Source: Novosphingobium sp. SG707 (GTDB taxonomy: Bacteria; Pseudomonadota; Alphaproteobacteria; Sphingomonadales; Sphingomonadaceae). Taken from it: 64,000 bases of DNA. Below, in pieces: positions 17,860-26,126 of the stretch. Below the pieces are notes generated by a model that saw nothing but the letters and a program-made list of their open reading frames with translations, did not search any database and was not told the DNA's origin. Both the position numbers and the translations under genes were made by a program. Positions within the stretch are counted from its first letter, which is position 1, and each line of letters opens with the position of its first letter. The stretch is taken from the NCBI RefSeq assembly GCF_012275515.1, contig NZ_JAAZQL010000010.1:62001-126000 (forward strand). The letters are read 5' to 3'.

Positions 17860-19616
17860 ACCGTCAATCCGCCACCAAGATCGCCGCCGCCATCCGCAGC
17901 GGGCAAACCAGCGCGGTGGAGGTGGCGCGCGAGGTGCTCGCCCGCCTCGCCGCCTATGACGCCATCCAGCCGCAGATCTGGATCAGCCGGGCATCGCCCG
18001 AAACGCTGTTGGCCGCCGCCGCCGCCATCGACGCGCGCCTGGCGGCGGGCGAGGATCTGCCCCTTGCCGGCGTGCCCTTTGCGGTAAAGGACAATATCGA
18101 TGTGGCGGGGTTTGAAACCACCGCCGCCTGCCCGGCCTTTGCCTACCGACCCGCCGCTTCGGCCCCGGTGGTCGAACGCCTGCTGGCGGCGGGCGCGATC
18201 TGCATCGGCAAGACCAACCTCGACCAATTCGCCACCGGCCTTGTCGGCACCCGCAGCCCCTATGGCATCCCCCGCAACGCCTATAATCTGGCCTATGTCA
18301 GCGGGGGGTCGAGTTCGGGTTCCTCGGTGGCGGTGGCGGCCGGGTTGGTGGCCTTTGCGCTGGGTACGGATACGGCAGGGTCCGGCCGGGTGCCCGCCGC
18401 CTTCAACCATCTGATCGGCTTTAAGCCCACCAAGGGGCGGTGGAGCACTTCGGGCCTTGTCCCGGCCTGCCGCACCTTGGATTGCATCACGGTCTTTACC
18501 GATGATACGGCGGATGCCCGGCTGGTGGACGGGGTGGTCGCCGGTTTCGATGCCAGTGATCCCTATTCCAAACCCTTGGCCGACCGCCCCCGCGCGGCGC
18601 GGACCATCGGGGTTCCGCGCCGCGACCAACGACTGTTTTTTGGCGATGCGAAGAGCGAGTATCTCTACGATCGCGCGCTCGAAGCACTTTCCGCACAGGG
18701 CCGGATCGTCGAGATCGACATGGCCCCGCTGCAGGAGGCCGCGCAATTGCTCTATGGCGGCCCATGGGTGGCCGAGCGCAGCGCCGCCATCGCGGGCCTG
18801 CTGGCCGACAATCCCGATGCCATCGACCCCACCGTGCGCGCCGTGGTCGAACCGGGCCTCAACATCGGCGCGGTGGAGCTGTGGCAGGGGATCTATCGCC
18901 TCGCCGCGCTGAAACGCCATGCCGATCAGATGTGGGAAGAGGTCGACATTCTCGCCTTTCCCACCACCGGGACAACCTATCGCGTGGCCGAATTGGCCGC
19001 CGCGCCCATCGCGCTCAACAGCAACCTTGGCGCCTATACCAATTTCGTGAACCTGCTGGATATGGCCGCTCTGGCGGTTCCGGCGGGCGCACGCCACAAT
19101 GGCACAGGCTTTGGCATCACGCTGATCGGGCCCGCCGATTGCGATCGGGCGCTGCTGGATGTGGCCGATGCCTATCTCGATGCCGCCGCTCTTCCCCCCA
19201 TTCCACCCCTCGATCTGGAGGCGAAAATGCAGACCGTGAAACTGGCCGTTGTCGGCGCCCATCTCAAGGATATGCCGCTCCACTGGCAATTGACCAGCCG
19301 CGATGCCGCCTTCGTCGGAGCCTTTGAAACCGCGCCCAATTACCGGCTCTATGCCATGGCCGACAGCGTGCCGCCCAAGCCCGCACTGATCCATGCCGAA
19401 GAAGGCGCGCCGATCAAGGTTGAGGTCTATGAACTGGGCGTGGCCGAGTTTGGCAGTTTCGTGGTCGAGGTCCCCGCGCCGCTGGCCATCGGCACGGTGA
19501 CGCTGGCCGATGGCAGCAGCGTCAAGGGTTTCGTGGCCGAACCGCGCGCGATTGTGGGGGCCACCGACATCACCGATCTGGGTGGCTGGCGCGCCTATAT
19601 CGCCTCGCGCGCCTGA
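17856..19616 (+). CDS. atzF: Allophanate hydrolase
   Basis: 586 aa amidase-signature enzyme plus the C-terminal domain typical of allophanate hydrolases. The Ser-Ser-Lys triad is visible: Lys78 in VPFAVKDN, the cis-Ser in SGGSSSGSS (about 152) and the nucleophile Ser176 in TDTAGSGRVP. The C-terminal region (from about 460, MQTVKLAVVGAHLKDMPLHWQL) is the accessory domain that decarboxylates the intermediate. It splits allophanate into two ammonia and two CO2, completing the pathway. The true start is the ATG overlapping the carboxylase stop; a longer frame starting at 17751 lies inside the carboxylase gene. Confidence 0.93.
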   Translation: MNRQSATKIAAAIRSGQTSAVEVAREVLARLAAYDAIQPQIWISRASPETLLAAAAAIDARLAAGEDLPLAGVPFAVKDNIDVAGFETTAACPAFAYRPAASAPVVERLLAAGAICIGKTNLDQFATGLVGTRSPYGIPRNAYNLAYVSGGSSSGSSVAVAAGLVAFALGTDTAGSGRVPAAFNHLIGFKPTKGRWSTSGLVPACRTLDCITVFTDDTADARLVDGVVAGFDASDPYSKPLADRPRAARTIGVPRRDQRLFFGDAKSEYLYDRALEALSAQGRIVEIDMAPLQEAAQLLYGGPWVAERSAAIAGLLADNPDAIDPTVRAVVEPGLNIGAVELWQGIYRLAALKRHADQMWEEVDILAFPTTGTTYRVAELAAAPIALNSNLGAYTNFVNLLDMAALAVPAGARHNGTGFGITLIGPADCDRALLDVADAYLDAAALPPIPPLDLEAKMQTVKLAVVGAHLKDMPLHWQLTSRDAAFVGAFETAPNYRLYAMADSVPPKPALIHAEEGAPIKVEVYELGVAEFGSFVVEVPAPLAIGTVTLADGSSVKGFVAEPRAIVGATDITDLGGWRAYIASRA

Positions 19617-19628
19617 GGGGAGACGCTC

Positions 19629-20540
19629 ATGAAAGCTTTGCTGCTTGCCGCCCTGATCGCCACGCCCGCTCTGGCCGAGCCGGTGGAGAAGGTCATCCCC
19701 GTCCCCGGTTTTGCCGATTTCATCGCGGTGGATGGCGCGACCGTGTGGACCACCAACCGGGGCCGGGTCGAACATTGGTCCGCGCAAAAGAAGCTGGCCG
19801 AAGTGCCCAGTCCGCGCCCCTGCGGTGGGATGAGCATCGCCCATGGTTCGCTGTGGTTTGCCGATTGCAAGGAAGGCGTGGTCAAGCGCGTCAGCCTGCA
19901 CAAGGCCAAGGTGATTGCCAGCATCCCCACCGGCCTTGCCAATGGCAAGGAGGGCGAGTTGAACGTGGCGGCGGGCGCCGGCTCGATCTGGGTGGCCAGC
20001 GATGCCAAGGGCGAGATCAAGCGGATCGACGCCAAAACAAACAAGGTCATCGCCACCATCCCCACCGAGCCGGGCGCCTATTACCTTGCCTTCGGCTTCA
20101 ACGCGCTTTGGGCGGTCAGCGCCAAGGGCAATCTGATCCAGCGCATTGATCCGGCCACCAACAGCGTGACGAAAACCACGCCGCTGGGCAAACAGCCCGG
20201 CTTCCTTGCCGCAGGCGAAGGCGGGGTGTGGGTTCAGGAACAGGGCGACGGCACGGTGGCACGCATCGATCCGGCCACCGGCGAGGTGTCAGGGCGAGTC
20301 AAAGTGGGCGAGGTGCTGAAATATGGCGATATCGACACCGGCGGCGGCAAGGTCTGGCTGCGCAGCACCGAGGATCAGACCTTTGTGGTGATTGATCCCA
20401 AGACGCTGGTCATCCGCGCCCGCGTCGGGCCGCTGGCGGGCAGCGGGGGCCTGCGTTATGCGCCGATAGGCGTGTGGACCACCGCGCATGACAAGCACAC
20501 GCTGTCTTTCTGGGCCGATCCGGCCAAGATCGGGCAATAA
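19629..20540 (+). CDS. Secreted beta-propeller protein (YVTN/Vgb-like repeats)
   Basis: 303 aa with a short signal peptide (MKALLLAALIATPALA). The rest consists of repeated units of about 40-45 residues with motifs such as GSIWVAS, ALWAVSAKG and VWVQEQGDG, alternating with RIDPATNSV and RIDPATGEV. That is the pattern of YVTN/virginiamycin-lyase-like propellers. No catalytic residue can be assigned. It starts 12 bases after the allophanate hydrolase stop with GGGGAG as ribosome site, so it is probably the last gene of the nitrogen operon. A role as periplasmic binding or sensor protein is possible but unproven. Confidence 0.75.
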   Translation: MKALLLAALIATPALAEPVEKVIPVPGFADFIAVDGATVWTTNRGRVEHWSAQKKLAEVPSPRPCGGMSIAHGSLWFADCKEGVVKRVSLHKAKVIASIPTGLANGKEGELNVAAGAGSIWVASDAKGEIKRIDAKTNKVIATIPTEPGAYYLAFGFNALWAVSAKGNLIQRIDPATNSVTKTTPLGKQPGFLAAGEGGVWVQEQGDGTVARIDPATGEVSGRVKVGEVLKYGDIDTGGGKVWLRSTEDQTFVVIDPKTLVIRARVGPLAGSGGLRYAPIGVWTTAHDKHTLSFWADPAKIGQ

Positions 20541-20542
20541 GC

Positions 20543-20564
20543 GGGTGGAGCGCAGGCTCCACCC
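20543..20564. terminator. Hairpin between convergent genes
   Basis: GGGTGGAGC (20543-20551) and GCTCCACCC (20556-20564) form a perfect 9-bp stem with a GCAG loop. It sits between the convergent propeller gene (plus) and UrcA gene (minus). There is no clean U tract on either side, so it may act as a weak bidirectional terminator. Confidence 0.55.
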
Positions 20565-20570
20565 CACCCC

Positions 20571-20909
20571 TTATCGGGCCGAGGCCAGCTTGACCGGGCT
20601 GGCAGCGGCGGCCTGTCGGCGCTCGATCTGGGCGCGGACATCGGCCACGACCCCGGCGCGGCAGGCGCGAGACTGTTCCTCAAGCGCCAGATGCACACCG
20701 GCAAGCCGGTCGCCGCAAACGGCTGCTGCCGCCTGATCCAGCCGGATCGCCAGACGCTGCTGCCCGGCCACAGTGGCAAGGTCCAGACCGTTGAGGTGCA
20801 GCACCGCGCTGTCTCTGGCCAAGGGGTTTTCGCCGGGGGTCCCGGCCTGCGCCGCCGAAGCCCCGGCGGCAAGCGAGACGGCGGCCAGAGCCGCGAATAC
20901 AATCTTCAT
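20571..20909 (-). CDS. UrcA-family secreted protein
   Basis: 112 aa, signal peptide followed by the UrcA signature: a DLATVAGQQRLAIRLDQAAAAVCG stretch at about residues 37-60, with one conserved cysteine and a second Cys shortly after (SRACRAG). UrcA proteins are small exported proteins of unknown function typical of sphingomonads and caulobacters. ATGs at 20912 and 20909 are both possible; AGGAG is best placed for 20909. The frame is open upstream to 21263, but that extension has no family similarity. Confidence 0.82.
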   Translation of the reverse strand: MKIVFAALAAVSLAAGASAAQAGTPGENPLARDSAVLHLNGLDLATVAGQQRLAIRLDQAAAAVCGDRLAGVHLALEEQSRACRAGVVADVRAQIERRQAAAASPVKLASAR

Positions 20910-20998
20910 CATCCACTCCTGCGCAATTTTTTGGGGCCGCTCTTTTGGCGACCGTCCTAAATTCATAGGCGCATTGGCAGGGTTTGACAACAAAGCGA

Positions 20999-21358
20999 TT
21001 AACGGACGCGCACCTCCAGTGCGGCCAGATCGGTATGGCCCAACAGGCCGATGGGCAGGCTGACCTCGCGCTCGGCGCTCTCGCCCGTGGCAATGGCAAG
21101 ACTGCGGGCATAGGGCGCAGACCATGCGCGCAAGGTGGCGACAGGCAGGCGCAGGCGCCAGTTCCGCCCGCCTTCGACCGCCACGCGATGCCCGTTGATC
21201 GCCACGGCTTCCTCGCGCTGTTGGCGATATCCGTTGACCATCAGGCAGGTCTGATCCCCGCATGTCACCAGATGCGTGGTGGCGGCAGGCGCGGCCATGG
21301 CCCCCGACCCCAAACCGGCGGCCAGCACCATCACACCAAGGCGAAACGCAAGATCCAT
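20999..21358 (-). CDS. Small exported hypothetical protein
   Basis: About 119 aa from the ATG at 21358; an in-frame ATG at 21394 adds 12 residues. A signal peptide (LGVMVLAAGLGSGAMA) is followed by a mature domain with two cysteines in HLVTCGDQTCLMVNG, which could form a disulfide, and a C-terminus rich in beta-type residues. I do not recognise the family. It lies upstream of the urcA gene in the same orientation, 89 bases away, so the two may be co-transcribed. No strong ribosome site is visible. Confidence 0.55.
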   Translation of the reverse strand: MDLAFRLGVMVLAAGLGSGAMAAPAATTHLVTCGDQTCLMVNGYRQQREEAVAINGHRVAVEGGRNWRLRLPVATLRAWSAPYARSLAIATGESAEREVSLPIGLLGHTDLAALEVRVR

Positions 21359-21415
21359 CGTGCCATAATGCGCCCCATCGCCTGCCCCAAACATGCGCGA
21401 TATGGCGTAGGCCGA

Positions 21416-22981
21416 TCAGTCCACCGCGATCCCCAAGCTTTCAAAATAGGCGCGCACCGGGGCCAGCGCCTCTTCATGCCGCCGCCAGCGCGCCACCGAG
21501 TCGCGATACATGGGCCTGCGCACCTGCGCCGCGCTGGGTGTGGCAACCGGGGCGGCATTGTCCTGAAAAGACAGGCATCGCGCATCCCATTCCAGCCCGC
21601 AATGGGCCAGCAGGGCGCGGGTCTGCCCCTCCTGATCGCTCACCAGATCCTCATAGGCCAGTTCCATCACGCGCCCCGGCAGCACATGACGCCAGAAAGC
21701 CATCAGCCGATCAAAGCCCGCATAATAGGCGGCGATGTCCAGCAGGTCATAGCTGTAGTCATAGTAACGCGAGGAAATGGCGAACAAATTGCGGAAATTG
21801 GCCAGCACCGTATCCATCGGATGGCGCCGCAGACAGACGATGCGCGCCTTGGGCAAGGCCCGCGCGATGAAACCCGCGTAATGGAAATTGCCGGGAAATT
21901 TGTCGATGAAACGAGGCGCATCGCCGCGCAGATGATGCCCCGCCCGCCGCAGATAATCGCGCCCCAGCGCCGCCATATCCCCCCGCGCCGCCGCCAGCGC
22001 CGTTTCCGGGTCCAGCACATTGCGCCCGCCCGTGCCCGCCATGGCCTTCACCGCCAGCGGCATCGCCTGCAATTCGCCCGCGCTTTCCAGATCGGGATGC
22101 GAGGACAGGATGCGGTCGACCAGAGTCGTGCCCGTGCGCGGCATGCCGATGATGAAAACGGGCGCATCGGGCGGCGCGTCTCTCGGCTCGGCCATGGCGG
22201 GCCATCCGTCCTGCATGGCCTGAAAATTGGCGGTGTCATGCGCGGGGTCGTAGGGCAGATCGCGCCTGTGCGCGGCATTGACCGCGCAAAGCGTCGCAAA
22301 GCCGCGCGCCTCCTCGCCGATATCCTCTAGTTCCTTGGCCAGCGCATAGCCGGTCAGCAGCCGGTCACGCCCCGGTTTCGCCCCGGCATAGGCGGTTTCC
22401 AATCGCGGGATATGGTTGCGCCCCACGCTTTGCTTGCGCAGCGAGGCCAGCAGGTGATGCGCGCGGGCATCATCGGGAGCCAGCGCGATCAAAGCCTCCA
22501 GCGCCGCCTCCGCTTCATCCACCCGGCCCAGGAAATTGAGCGTCACGGCCTGATTATAGCGATATTCGCGATTGTCAGGCTCGCGCGCAACGGCGGCCAG
22601 AAAATGGGGCAAGGCCGCCTCATGCCGCCCCAGCCGCGCATAGACGCAGCCCAGCGTATCGAGGCTGAGGGCATCCTGTGGCAGGTTCTGTTCGGCCTCG
22701 CGCAGAACCTGTGCGGCCTCGCCATCGCGGCGCAACAGGCTGAGCATACGGGCGAGCTGGGCGCGATATTCGCCGCCCCGTGATGCCTCTGGGGGTTCGC
22801 CCATCACGGCCTGCTGGAAATAGGCCAGCGCCTCAACCGCCCGCCCTGTCGAGGCCGCCGCCACGCCCAGCACGAACTGACCCTCGGCGGGCGAGCGCAC
22901 CATCAACCCCGCCGCCAGCCGCTGCGCCATTGCCCAGTCGCCCCGCCGCAAAGCCTGTCGCGCCGCCGCGCCCTGATCCAT
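21416..22981 (-). CDS. TPR-repeat sulfotransferase
   Basis: 521 aa. Residues 1-240 hold tetratricopeptide repeats (for example LDTLGCVYARLGRHEAALPHFLAA, about 107-130). The C-terminal half is a sulfotransferase domain with the PAPS-binding loop FIIGMPRTGTTLVDRIL (about 276-292), DKFPGNF and a 3'-phosphate-binding region RIVCLRRHPMDT. It would transfer sulfate from PAPS to a lipid, saccharide or protein tyrosine. Such TPR fusions are common in sphingomonads and lack a defined substrate. The start is set at 22981, where the repeat domain begins; upstream sequence to 23071 looks non-coding and leaves room for the divergent promoter. Confidence 0.85.
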   Translation of the reverse strand: MDQGAAARQALRRGDWAMAQRLAAGLMVRSPAEGQFVLGVAAASTGRAVEALAYFQQAVMGEPPEASRGGEYRAQLARMLSLLRRDGEAAQVLREAEQNLPQDALSLDTLGCVYARLGRHEAALPHFLAAVAREPDNREYRYNQAVTLNFLGRVDEAEAALEALIALAPDDARAHHLLASLRKQSVGRNHIPRLETAYAGAKPGRDRLLTGYALAKELEDIGEEARGFATLCAVNAAHRRDLPYDPAHDTANFQAMQDGWPAMAEPRDAPPDAPVFIIGMPRTGTTLVDRILSSHPDLESAGELQAMPLAVKAMAGTGGRNVLDPETALAAARGDMAALGRDYLRRAGHHLRGDAPRFIDKFPGNFHYAGFIARALPKARIVCLRRHPMDTVLANFRNLFAISSRYYDYSYDLLDIAAYYAGFDRLMAFWRHVLPGRVMELAYEDLVSDQEGQTRALLAHCGLEWDARCLSFQDNAAPVATPSAAQVRRPMYRDSVARWRRHEEALAPVRAYFESLGIAVD

Positions 22982-23156
22982 TCGCCCGTTCCTTGCCGCG
23001 ATCCCTGTGACGGCAAGCCTAGGCCCGGGCCGCGAGAAACTCCAGCGCGCGCGTGCGCGATTCTTTATCATGGCTTATACGCCCGATGACGTATGACGCC
23101 TGTCCAGAATTTCAGGCACTTTACCCTCCTGCAGGCTGGACTCGGGTAGAGACAAG
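22982..23156. promoter_or_regulatory. Divergent promoter region, sulfotransferase / hydroxylase
   Basis: 175 bases between two divergently oriented genes. It includes a short inverted repeat, ATACG and CGTAT separated by eight bases, at about 23070-23087, which could be a regulator site. No clear -35/-10 pair stands out. Confidence 0.3.
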
Positions 23157-24149
23157 ATGAACGGCGTTCTCGTAGGCAAGCGGATCATTGGGGCCGAAGC
23201 GCCCGTCACCATCGGCTGGGAAAACATTCCCCGCGTCGAGGGCGGTCCGATCAAACAATTCATCTTCACCTGGTTTCAGCCGACCATGCTCTTTGCGATG
23301 CTGGCCTTCTGGTTCTATGCGCCCAATTCCATCGCCAAGGCCTCGACCGCGATCTATATAGGCATTGGTTTCAAGGTGTTGCTGCTGGCGCTTGAATGGG
23401 TCAATCCGCGTTTCGCCAGTTGGCGTCTGACGTGGAAAGAGCTGGCCACCGACCTGTTCTATGTCGGCCTCGGCTATACGCTGATCCGCATCATGAACAG
23501 TTTCATCGGCAGCGGCGTGATGATCAAGGCGATCCAGCACGCGATGCATTGGGACAAGGCCACCTGGTTCACCGGCCTGCCGCTGCTGGTACAGGCCTTC
23601 CTGATCTCGTTCATCTTCGATTTCGGGCAATATTGGATGCACCGGGGGATGCACAATTGGTATCCGCTCTGGCTGCCCCATTCGGTGCATCATTACATCA
23701 CCCAGCTCAATATCAACAAAGGCGCGGTCGGCAATCCGGTGGAACTGTTCCTGATCGGGCTGGGCGTGGGCGGCTTTTTCGATTTCCTGCCGCGCGCGGC
23801 GCTGATGGCGGGGGCCTTTGGACTGGCTATCGGCACGTATCAGCACATCAATGTCCGCTTCAATTCGCCCCGCTGGTGGCGCTTCCTGTTCAACACGACC
23901 GAGCATCACAGCCTGCACCATTCGCAGGATTTCGAGGCCACGCGCAGCAATTACGCCGGTTCCTATATTTTCATCGACCGCATGTTCGGCACCTGCGTCG
24001 ATGGCGAGGCCGAATTGCTGGGGCTGGAAGGCGGGCGCCGCATGTCGATCCGCGAACAGATGACCTATCCCTTCACAGAGGGTTGGAAGACGATGAAGGA
24101 AAAATACGGCCGCAGCGCCCCGGCGCCCATGACGGAGCCTGCCGAATGA
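23157..24149 (+). CDS. Sterol desaturase / fatty acid hydroxylase family membrane protein (second copy)
   Basis: 330 aa membrane di-iron oxygenase, longer at the N-terminus than its paralogue at 5701-6570. The three histidine clusters are HRGMH (162-166), HSVHH (175-179) and HSLHH (251-255). Shared blocks with the paralogue include ELATDLFYV versus EFATDLFYV, FGQYWMHR and GNPxELFLI, so the two are clearly homologous. The downstream membrane protein gene overlaps its stop (ATGA, 24146-24149). Substrate unknown; lipid or carotenoid hydroxylation is the family expectation. Confidence 0.87.
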   Translation: MNGVLVGKRIIGAEAPVTIGWENIPRVEGGPIKQFIFTWFQPTMLFAMLAFWFYAPNSIAKASTAIYIGIGFKVLLLALEWVNPRFASWRLTWKELATDLFYVGLGYTLIRIMNSFIGSGVMIKAIQHAMHWDKATWFTGLPLLVQAFLISFIFDFGQYWMHRGMHNWYPLWLPHSVHHYITQLNINKGAVGNPVELFLIGLGVGGFFDFLPRAALMAGAFGLAIGTYQHINVRFNSPRWWRFLFNTTEHHSLHHSQDFEATRSNYAGSYIFIDRMFGTCVDGEAELLGLEGGRRMSIREQMTYPFTEGWKTMKEKYGRSAPAPMTEPAE

Positions 24150-24838
24150 GTGGAACTGTCGCTGCGCACCATCATGATTACGCCGGATCGGCGCAGGAAA
24201 AGCCCTCCATGCTGCGTTACATCGACTGGATCTGGCATATTCGCGGCGAAGTCGCCCTGCCCGCGGAGCAATCGGGCGAGGAGGCCTTTGACCTTCTGGC
24301 CCCGCTTTTCCGCCAGACCGGCACCAGCTATGACCGCTATCAGGACACGCTGACCTTCCGCAAAAAGGACGCGGCGGCGCAGGACAAGATGTCAGTGTTC
24401 GACAGCGGCGTGCTGAGGGTGGAAAATTCGGTGCTGCGCTATGATCTGATCAGCCGCGCTTTGCTCTACTGCTTCCTCGCGCCGCTGCTGTTTCTCGGCT
24501 TTGCGCAGGCGATCATCACCATCAACGACTTTCAGAAACCCGCCGCTCACGGCCCCGCCCACACCGCCGGCCCGCCTGCAAAGGCCAAGCCCAAGCCCAA
24601 GCCCGCCGCAAAAGAGGCCGTCTCGCCGATGAACCCCATCGACAAGGCGCTGGGCGCGCCTGCCCCGGACAAGCCCGACGGCGATGACGGCGACGAGGAA
24701 GGCCCCAAGAGCAAGAAGCCCTCGCCCACCCCGGCCTATGTCTTTGCCGGAATCTTCGTGGCGCTCTATCTGATCGGGCGGGTGCTGGAGGATCGACTGG
24801 TCCGATCCCTGTTCCGCAAGGCTGTGGCGGGGACTTAG
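24146..24838 (+). CDS. Membrane protein of unknown function with two membrane helices
   Basis: 230 aa. A soluble N-terminal part (about 1-90) is followed by a hydrophobic segment (ALLYCFLAPLLFLGFAQAIITI, about 96-117). Then come a Lys/Pro- and Asp/Glu-rich linker (KAKPKPKPAAKEA, DGDDGDEEG) and a second helix near the C-terminus (YVFAGIFVALYLIGRVLE). I do not recognise the family. The ATG overlaps the hydroxylase stop, so the two proteins are probably made together and may form a complex. A long frame that starts far upstream lies inside the hydroxylase gene and is not used. Confidence 0.75.
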   Translation: MSGTVAAHHHDYAGSAQEKPSMLRYIDWIWHIRGEVALPAEQSGEEAFDLLAPLFRQTGTSYDRYQDTLTFRKKDAAAQDKMSVFDSGVLRVENSVLRYDLISRALLYCFLAPLLFLGFAQAIITINDFQKPAAHGPAHTAGPPAKAKPKPKPAAKEAVSPMNPIDKALGAPAPDKPDGDDGDEEGPKSKKPSPTPAYVFAGIFVALYLIGRVLEDRLVRSLFRKAVAGT

Positions 24839-24927
24839 ACCGGCGACGCCGCAAAGGCCCCGCTTGCCGTTCGGGCGCGATAGGATATCCTGCGCTCCAG
24901 ATGGGTTAAAGGCGGGGGAGCGCAATC

Positions 24928-26052
24928 ATGGCGGCAATCAGCGATCAATGGATCGGCGCGCTCTATGGCGCGATCGAGGAACCGGGGCGCTGGGTCGCGC
25001 TGATGGATCTGTTGCGCCGCGATTTTCAGGTTGAATGCGTGGCCGCGCAATTGCTGGTCGCCGCGCGGGGCGGCCGGGCCTTGCCGGTCTGGGGCACGCG
25101 CGACAGCCATTCCGAGCGCCATGGCCGCCTGCATGATTCCTGGGCCAACACCCCCGCCAACCCGCGCTTCAGCCGTCCCATCGGGCCCATGCCCGAAATG
25201 GAGATCCTGAGCGACGCGCGCAGCCTTGCCTATTCCTCGCAGGACCGCCGCCAATTGTCCGACGGGCTGGCGCGCTGCGGACTGGGGCCGGCCTTCTGGA
25301 TGAGCCACAGGCTGGACAAGGACCATCGCTTCACACTGATCTTTCACCGCAATGCCGATGACCGGCGCGATATGGATCCCCGCGAAGAGGCCATGCTGAC
25401 GCGGATGGCGCCCCATATGCAGCAGGCCGCAAGGCTGTGGATGCGGATGAGCGCGGCCGAGGCCAAGGCCGAATGGCTGGCGCAGGCCCATGATGCGACC
25501 GGCACGGCGATGCTGGCCTGCGACCGCGATCTGCGCCTGCATTGGTGCAATGCGCCCGCGCGGACAATGCTGGCGCAAGGGGACAGGCTGCGTCTGCGCC
25601 ATGGGCATCTGGCTGCGGTGGATCGCGCAGATCACGAAGGCCTGACCGCGCTGATCGAGGGGCGCGCGGATCGCGGCGTCATGGCGATGGGCGGCATAGA
25701 CCAACCCGCGCTGCACCTGCGCGCCAGTCCCTTTGCGCCCATGCCGGGGCGCTCCGGCCCGCCGCGCGATCTGCTGCTGCTGACCATCGCCCGCCCCGAA
25801 GACGCGGTGCATTATGCACCCGAAGATCTCGCGATGCTCTTTGGCATCACCCTCACCGAGGCTGCGCTGGCCTCCTGCCTTGCCGCCGGGGGCAGCGTCA
25901 GCGAATTTGCCGCCGCGCGCGGCATTGCCGAAGGCACCGCGCGGCTGCATCTCAAACGCGTGCTGGCCAAGACGGGCGCGGGGCGCCAATCCGAACTGGT
26001 GCGCCGCATCGGCGGATCCGTGGCGGGCGCAAGGGGGCGCTTTATGATATAG
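24928..26052 (+). CDS. LuxR-family transcriptional regulator
   Basis: 374 aa. The C-terminal 65 residues form a LuxR-type helix-turn-helix (LTEAALASCLAAGG, SVSEFAAARGIAEGTARLHL, KRVLAKTGAGRQSELVR). The N-terminal 300 residues look like a PAS/GAF-type sensory region but show no clear known domain. There is no receiver or transmembrane segment. It sits 89 bases after the membrane protein gene and 74 bases before a serine hydrolase gene, either of which could be its target. Confidence 0.8.
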   Translation: MAAISDQWIGALYGAIEEPGRWVALMDLLRRDFQVECVAAQLLVAARGGRALPVWGTRDSHSERHGRLHDSWANTPANPRFSRPIGPMPEMEILSDARSLAYSSQDRRQLSDGLARCGLGPAFWMSHRLDKDHRFTLIFHRNADDRRDMDPREEAMLTRMAPHMQQAARLWMRMSAAEAKAEWLAQAHDATGTAMLACDRDLRLHWCNAPARTMLAQGDRLRLRHGHLAAVDRADHEGLTALIEGRADRGVMAMGGIDQPALHLRASPFAPMPGRSGPPRDLLLLTIARPEDAVHYAPEDLAMLFGITLTEAALASCLAAGGSVSEFAAARGIAEGTARLHLKRVLAKTGAGRQSELVRRIGGSVAGARGRFMI

Positions 26053-26126
26053 GATATACCAAACGGGGGATGCACCGGTCGGGCGAATGCCCCATCCAGC
26101 AGCATCACTTTTGCAAAGGTCGACCC

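Noticed and set aside
17793..19901. 702-codon open frame antisense to allophanate hydrolase
   Set aside because: The sense gene has the full amidase triad and operon overlaps; the antisense frame shows no domain.
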